10,590 nt of DNA from Entrophospora sp. SA101 (lineage: Eukaryota; Glomeromycota; Glomeromycetes; Entrophosporales; Entrophosporaceae). A program made the translations under genes and the position numbers. Shown piece after piece: positions 7,049 through 10,590 of this stretch. Below the pieces are notes generated by a model. That model was not told the DNA's origin and did not search any database. It was given only the letters and a program-made list of their open reading frames with translations. The stretch spans positions 1,299-11,888 of the forward strand of contig CAUDNR010001293.1 of the NCBI GenBank assembly GCA_958430865.1, given 5' to 3'. Every line of letters begins with the position of its first letter. The stretch's first letter is position 1.

Positions 7049-7340
7049 TAACAAAAATTAAAAAATGTGAATTACTATTATTATTATCACCAGAAAATGT
7101 ACGAATAATATTGCGAGCAAAAAAAAAAAAAAAGAATTATGAATTAACGTTATTCTCGAACCTCCTCCTCCCCCATTTTCTCCATTACACTTATTTTATA
7201 TTACAAATTATTATCATCGTTATCACCAGAACTTGTACCTAAAATTTATAATAAAACGTATGAGAATGCTTTTTTTAATTCTATTAATTCTGAAAAAGAA
7301 AGTAGAAAAGTTCATTTTTTTTCATTAGTCTAAAAAAATT
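7049..7340 (+). pseudogene. Broken kinase-family start cassette, copy C
   Basis: The upstream part (TAACAAAA, TGTGAATTA, ACGAATAATATTGCGAG, TTATTCTC) matches the block before the right-edge gene and copy B. The coding part reads YYKLLSSLSPELVPKIYN, then KTYENAFFNSINSEKES and VHFFSLV, followed by an in-frame TAA. Compared with the right-edge copy, TTTTATAT joins directly to TACAAATTATTATC: about 10 bp including the ATG are absent. With no start codon and an early stop this copy cannot make the family protein. Confidence 0.7.
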
Positions 7341-7495
7341 AATAATAGTCAAAATCCAATTCCGAAAAGAACAAAAAATAGAACATTCGTGGAAATTTTT
7401 AGGTGATGTTGTGTAACGCATATCCATTCATAAAAGGATTTTAGCTATTACTGTGCTTACTATGCTGGTTTGTCAGAAACCGGTTCTGTATGGCT

Positions 7496-7519
7496 AAAAT
7501 AGTTAGGTAAAACTATTTT
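7496..7519. repeat. 9-bp inverted repeat upstream of membrane protein gene
   Basis: AAAATAGTT (7496-7504), spacer AGGTAA, AACTATTTT (7511-7519). A palindromic AACCGGTT lies at 7478-7485. Both sit within 130 bp of the start of the downstream gene and could be factor-binding sites; this is inferred from position only. Confidence 0.35.
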
Positions 7520-7522
7520 TGG

Positions 7523-7534
7523 TATTATAAAAAA
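7523..7534 (+). promoter_or_regulatory. TATA-like element of membrane protein gene
   Basis: TATTATAAAAAA lies about 80 bp before the ATG at 7608 and is followed by a locally GC-richer stretch (GCCCACCACGG). Spacing and context suit a core promoter. In DNA this AT-rich the motif alone is weak evidence. Confidence 0.4.
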
Positions 7535-7607
7535 GCCCACCACGGAAAATTTCTTTCAATTAATTCTTTCCGTCTTTGCAATTAATCAATTGTCTTTGAC
7601 AAACAAC

Positions 7608-8383
7608 ATGTTACATCATGTCACACAACTTCATGAACCATTATCAGCACCAGTACTCACCACAGCAACAACAGCAACAACAAATAAGCAACAATATGAT
7701 CAAGAATCACAATCGATGCAATCTATAAATACATCATCATCATCACAAAATCAAAAAAATGAAAAGAATCTACAAATGCATTTGTTTGAAGAAGAAACAC
7801 CACTAAAACAATATAAACATCGTCTCCAAAAAATAGTAGAAGAGGACAAGGCCTTACCACCAACATCAGCAATGCCATTATCTTCACGTCATCGAAAAAA
7901 AAATTTCTTTTCAAGTCTTTTGGATCAAGATGGTGATCCTTCAACTGCATTTTGGTTTGGAATGTTTTTATTTATCTTGATTACATTTATTCTCACTGGT
8001 AAACCCTTTATTTTTGGAAGAAAACATATTATTTTGTTATTATTATTATTATATGAATTAATTTTTTAAGTTCAAAACTTTAGGTATCTCGATTATTTTT
8101 TTTGTGAATCGACCTGAAAATGTTGTTGGCAATTATTATATCAAACAATATTGTCCACCTTCAGCAAGTTTGCCGTGTCCAATTGGTCAAGTAAATATCC
8201 AACCTTTCCTTTATTTTTTTGTGGAGGAATTTAATTATATATCTGATAATCTGTTTTTTTTTTTTAAAGAAGTTATGTATCAACTATGTTGGATTTTGTC
8301 TAAGATATGTTTGTGTATCAAATAGTTTTGTAAGTAATTAAAATATATTATTTTTGTTTTTTGAAATAAAATAAACATCACTA

Positions 8384-8416
<33 letters not shown>

Positions 8417-8443
8417 TGATTTTAGCGTCAAAATACTTGTTAG
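7608..8443 (+). CDS. Single-pass membrane protein, four exons, family unknown
   Basis: Proposed exons are 7608-7998, 8084-8190, 8270-8329 and 8426-8443, totalling 576 nt: 191 residues plus TAG at 8441-8443. Introns are 85, 79 and 96 nt, with donors GTAAAC, GTAAAT and GTAAGT; phase holds across all three. The N-terminal half is a polar Thr/Gln/Ser-rich tail with a charged helical piece (TPLKQYKHRLQKIVEEDKAL). A basic RHRKK precedes a membrane helix at about residues 115-138 (FWFGMFLFILITFILTG, then ISIIFFV). The C-terminal segment has six cysteines (QYCPPSASLPCPIGQ, LCINYVGFCLRYVCV, QNTC). Positive-inside charge suggests a cytosolic N-terminus and a lumenal or outside Cys-rich end. The in-frame TTG codons before 7608 are not needed as starts. 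Exon 3 has an AAGAAG double acceptor. Function is not recognised. Confidence 0.7.
8383..8416 (+). repeat. (ATT)n microsatellite
   Basis: About eleven uninterrupted ATT units inside the proposed third intron of the membrane protein gene, shortly before its TTTGATTTTAG acceptor. Length polymorphism is expected. Confidence 0.9.
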
Positions 8444-8518
8444 ATCACCTAAAATATTATATTCTTTTAAATAAATAACTTTAAATTTTTTTTTAAATTC
8501 CTTTTGTGCAATTATAAG

Positions 8519-9760
8519 CTATTCATTCACCTCATCAATCATTTCCTTATTTTTATCCCCTACATCATAAGTAATTTCAAATACTCTTTTCACTAATTGT
8601 AATATTTCAACAGTTTGTTTTATCTTCTCATTGTTTTTGATTGAATCATTCCAAGCGCACTTGCCCAATGTAAATAAATAATAAATGCAATCCAACTACT
8701 GGGTGAAATCTTGGATAAATCAAAGATAAATGGCCAACACGAATCTTCCTATTATTGATGTTTTATCCCATTCAAGTGAATCAATAAATTCAAAAAAAAT
8801 GTTTGAAACTGAAAGTGCTAATTTTGAGTATGGATTATGAGTCGGAAAATCTGGTGATGGTAAATTAGTCAAGAATTCATCAAGAGATTTCATGTATTCA
8901 TCTTTAGATGTATCATTTCTAATATGTGGTAAAATCAATGATAATACTGATGAAATTATTGAATTAAAAGCCACTTCTGATGATGATGACGATGATGAAT
9001 CCAGATTGATATTCTTTGCAAGTTGTAACATTAACCAGTTTTTTAAAATTTCCCTATTGTCATCAGTTCCTCAATTATTTATTCAACTTCCATTATTAAA
9101 TCAATTTTTGTCTACACTTTTCTCCTATATTTATTTATTTCATCATCATCATCATCAGGTTCAAGTGAACATCTTAGACATTTACATCTAAAAAAGTGTT
9201 TTTCTCTCAAAATTCTTTGTCTGGATTTATTATCTATTTGCAATATCGTTATATGGTATGGTGATTTCTTCCCTTCACTGATACCCTCTATAGTCCTGAT
9301 TAGTTGTACTTCGCCATCATACATAACAATTGAATTTGGCTGACAAAAATGATTAATTAATGCTCCAATAGGATATCTATGCTATTATTATTTTAGAGAA
9401 AAAAGGAAATAAGTAGATCATGATGAAGGAAATAATATATATAAATAAATTTGAGTGGAATTAAATTTATAAAACAGATCCATCACCAAAGGTAAATATT
9501 TGATAATCATGAATAGAAAAATTATTGCAATAAAATTTGCACAAAAAATTGATTAAACCATCTTCTGAATAAATTGGTGGTTAACCTCAATTCAGTAAAG
9601 ACTTTAGATGCAGTATTTCAATAATTTTCAAATTTAGTTTGAGGTTGTTCATCACGATGTTCAAAAAATGTCTCACAAAATATGTTGTTTATCAGTGTTC
9701 CATCATCTATTGATTTGAATTATCAATGAAACTCTTCTCGACATTTTTTTTCCCCATCTT
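8519..9760 (-). pseudogene. SMYD-type SET-domain methyltransferase pseudogene
   Basis: Read right to left: FENY[TGA 9620-9618]NTASKVFTELR; after a frame change, FYCNNFSIHDYQIFTFGDG; an intron at 9475-9382 (GT-AG, 94 nt); RYPIGALINHFCQPNSIV, the NHSCxPN core; MYDGEVQLIRTI; IDNKSRQRILREKHFF; and the zinc-binding post-SET CKCLRC with a poly-Asp run. A TAG follows (9114-9112). The C-terminal helical region continues in other frames: REILKNWL, a Ser run, HNPYSKLALSVSNIFFEFI, LSLIYPRFHPVVGL, GKCAWNDSIKNNEKIKQ, ending at TAG 8521-8519. SMYD enzymes methylate lysines on histones and other proteins. Here NHSC is NHFC, and the GEE-I-Y block with the catalytic tyrosine is scrambled (GKKSPYHITILQID). I see no MYND finger. 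At least three frameshifts and several stops mark it as dead. It converges on the membrane protein gene with a 75-bp gap. Confidence 0.8.
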
Positions 9761-9839
9761 TTCGTCATCATCATCATCAATGTTTGTTTCTTGTTTAATG
9801 AAACATTTCACCTCTTGAAATAATATCTTCTTTTTAAAA

Positions 9840-10170
9840 ATGTCAACCATCACCATATTTCCCTACGAACAAAAATAACAATGGAGAAGATGACAATGCT
9901 AAATTATTAGTATTGAATCAGATTTATTATCCTGTAACAGAACATGGACGAATCAATTCAATTAATCTCAAGACAATAACTAATTTTCAATTCAAAGTCT
10001 ACGATTTATGTTCACAGGTATTTTCAACTATGCGTCATTTTCCAATTAATTTACTTTTTTAATTTTGTTTATTAAGTACGTAGAACGACCTTTACATAAT
10101 ACATGTAACAAAAGTTTAAAATATGTGAATTATTATGAACGAATAAATATTGTGAGAAAATTGTTTGTTA
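9840..10170 (+). CDS. Unrecognised two-exon reading frame, right limit uncertain
   Basis: An ATG at 9840-9842 opens MSTITIFPYEQK. One base out of frame, past an A-run near 9869, the frame continues as NNNGEDDNAKLLVLNQIYYP, VTEHGRINSINLKTITNFQF and KVYDLCSQ to 10017. A 59-nt GT-AG intron (10018-10076, GTATTT to TTAAG) joins in phase 0 to YVERPLHNTCNKSLKYVNYY. Composition and in-phase splicing argue for real coding. The second exon then runs into the block shared with the two other kinase cassettes (from 10106) and reads unconvincingly to a stop at 10304. So the gene is either interrupted by that cassette or is a relic. It starts divergently from the SMYD pseudogene. No family is recognised. 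Confidence 0.4.
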
Positions 10171-10245
10171 CACACCCCGCAAAGAAAAAAGAGTTATTAG
10201 CATTATTCTCAAAAAACCCCCTTTCTACACTATTCATTTTATATA
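10106..10245 (+). promoter_or_regulatory. Conserved upstream block of the kinase-family gene (copy A)
   Basis: The block is shared in order with 4309-4143 (-) and, less completely, with 7049-7204 (+): TAACAAAA, TGTGAATTATTAT, a GAATAAATATTG-GAG element, AAAATTGTTTGTTACA, CCGCA-AGAAAAAA, TTATTCTCAAAAAAC and TTTTATATAATGTCAT over the start codon. Homology begins abruptly at TAACAAAA in all three. This is probably promoter plus 5' leader carried along with the gene start. Confidence 0.6.
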
Positions 10246-10590
10246 ATGTCATTTTACAAATTATTATCACTGTTAACACTAGGAAGACGGGAACTTGTAT
10301 TTAAAATTTATGATGAAATGTATGATAATGCTTATGTTAATTCTGATAGAGAAAATGAAAAAGAATATTTTTTTTCATTAGTCCAAAAAAACAAGGAGCT
10401 TTCTGAAATTGAAAAAGAATTTTGTAAAGAAGAGTTTATTTATGAGTTTGAATTATATAATGCAAAAAATAAAGAGGGAAAACCAAAAGAATGCAACAAG
10501 TGTAAATTGACAAAATACTCTGATAGATTCTGTGAAGGTTGTATTAGTTTACAATTACAGAGTCTCTTCACCACTTGGACATCTGGAAAT
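10246..10590 (+). CDS. N-terminus of Glomeromycotina kinase-like family protein, cut by window end
   Basis: ATG 10246-10248; 115 codons stay open to the window edge. The start MSFYKLLSLLTLGRRELVFK is supported by the equivalent start in copy B. After a charged helical stretch (KNKELSEIEKEFCKEEF), a paired-cysteine motif follows: Cys83-x2-Cys86-x9-Cys96-x2-Cys99 (ECNKCKLTKYSDRFCEGC), then LFTTWTSGN. A CxxC...CxxC pair followed by F-x-x-WTSGN is what I know from N-termini of the large kinase-like families of Rhizophagus and relatives, where a protein kinase domain follows. That domain is beyond the window, so kinase activity is inferred. The four cysteines probably bind zinc. No lesion is seen. 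The gene lies within or just after the unrecognised two-exon frame. Confidence 0.65.
   Translation, partial: MSFYKLLSLLTLGRRELVFKIYDEMYDNAYVNSDRENEKEYFFSLVQKNKELSEIEKEFCKEEFIYEFELYNAKNKEGKPKECNKCKLTKYSDRFCEGCISLQLQSLFTTWTSGN

Noticed and set aside
7723..7950. Minus-strand 75-residue ORF
   Set aside because: Antisense shadow of exon 1 of the membrane protein gene.
8104..8325. Plus-strand 73-residue ORF taken as a gene
   Set aside because: It is exon 2 read through its intron; the NYYIKQYCPP part belongs to the spliced membrane protein.
8892..9191. Plus-strand 99-residue ORF with poly-Asp and poly-His
   Set aside because: Antisense of the SMYD poly-Ser and poly-Asp codon runs.
10065..10304. 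79-residue ORF as an independent gene
   Set aside because: Its start is a TTG inside a likely intron, and its 3' part overlaps the upstream block shared by three kinase cassettes.
1..10590. CRISPR array, tRNA or rRNA genes, bacterial operon or phage genes
   Set aside because: I found no regularly spaced repeats, no tRNA-like internal boxes and no rRNA-like segment, and the spliced genes are eukaryotic.

Overview
The window looks like AT-rich eukaryotic DNA from a fungus, most likely an arbuscular mycorrhizal fungus (Glomeromycotina, Rhizophagus-like). The support is: very high A+T; short GT-AG introns of about 59-155 nt; Asn/Gln/Ser/Asp homopolymer-rich proteins; a recognisable Ost4 subunit; and, at the right edge, a protein start carrying a paired CxxC motif followed by TWTSGN, which I know from the expanded kinase-like families of these fungi. 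No bacterial operon or Shine-Dalgarno layout is seen. The genus is inferred, not proven.

Layout. 1-483 (-) is a decayed Asn/Gln-rich gene whose 5' half lies in a 1180-bp block (260-1439). That block recurs, with no difference I could find by eye, at 5253-6432. Its right edge coincides with the last base of a perfect 14-bp-arm palindrome. Between the copies are a small acidic/basic ORF (1512-1712, +), a 41-bp direct repeat (1773-1880), a short-chain dehydrogenase pseudogene with its introns still visible (2250-3410, +), a 39-codon Ost4 gene (3660-3779, -) with a palindrome- and E-box-rich upstream segment, a broken kinase-family start cassette (3972-4309, -), and two unrecognised open frames (4342-4829, +).

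Right of the second copy are a short GC-richer repeat-like patch (6433-6640), a second broken kinase cassette (7049-7340, +), an apparently intact four-exon single-pass membrane protein gene (7608-8443, +), a decayed SMYD-type SET-domain gene (8519-9760, -), an unrecognised two-exon reading frame (9840 to about 10170, +), and a third, open kinase cassette running off the window (10246-10590, +).

Overall this is a gene-poor, repeat-shaped accessory region. Likely functional genes are ost4, the membrane protein gene and perhaps the right-edge kinase-family gene. The rest is decay: one SDR, one SMYD, two kinase cassettes and the Asn/Gln-rich gene. Nothing suggests that the genes form one pathway. 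The most distinctive signals are the sharply bounded large duplication and the threefold dispersal of one upstream-plus-start cassette.
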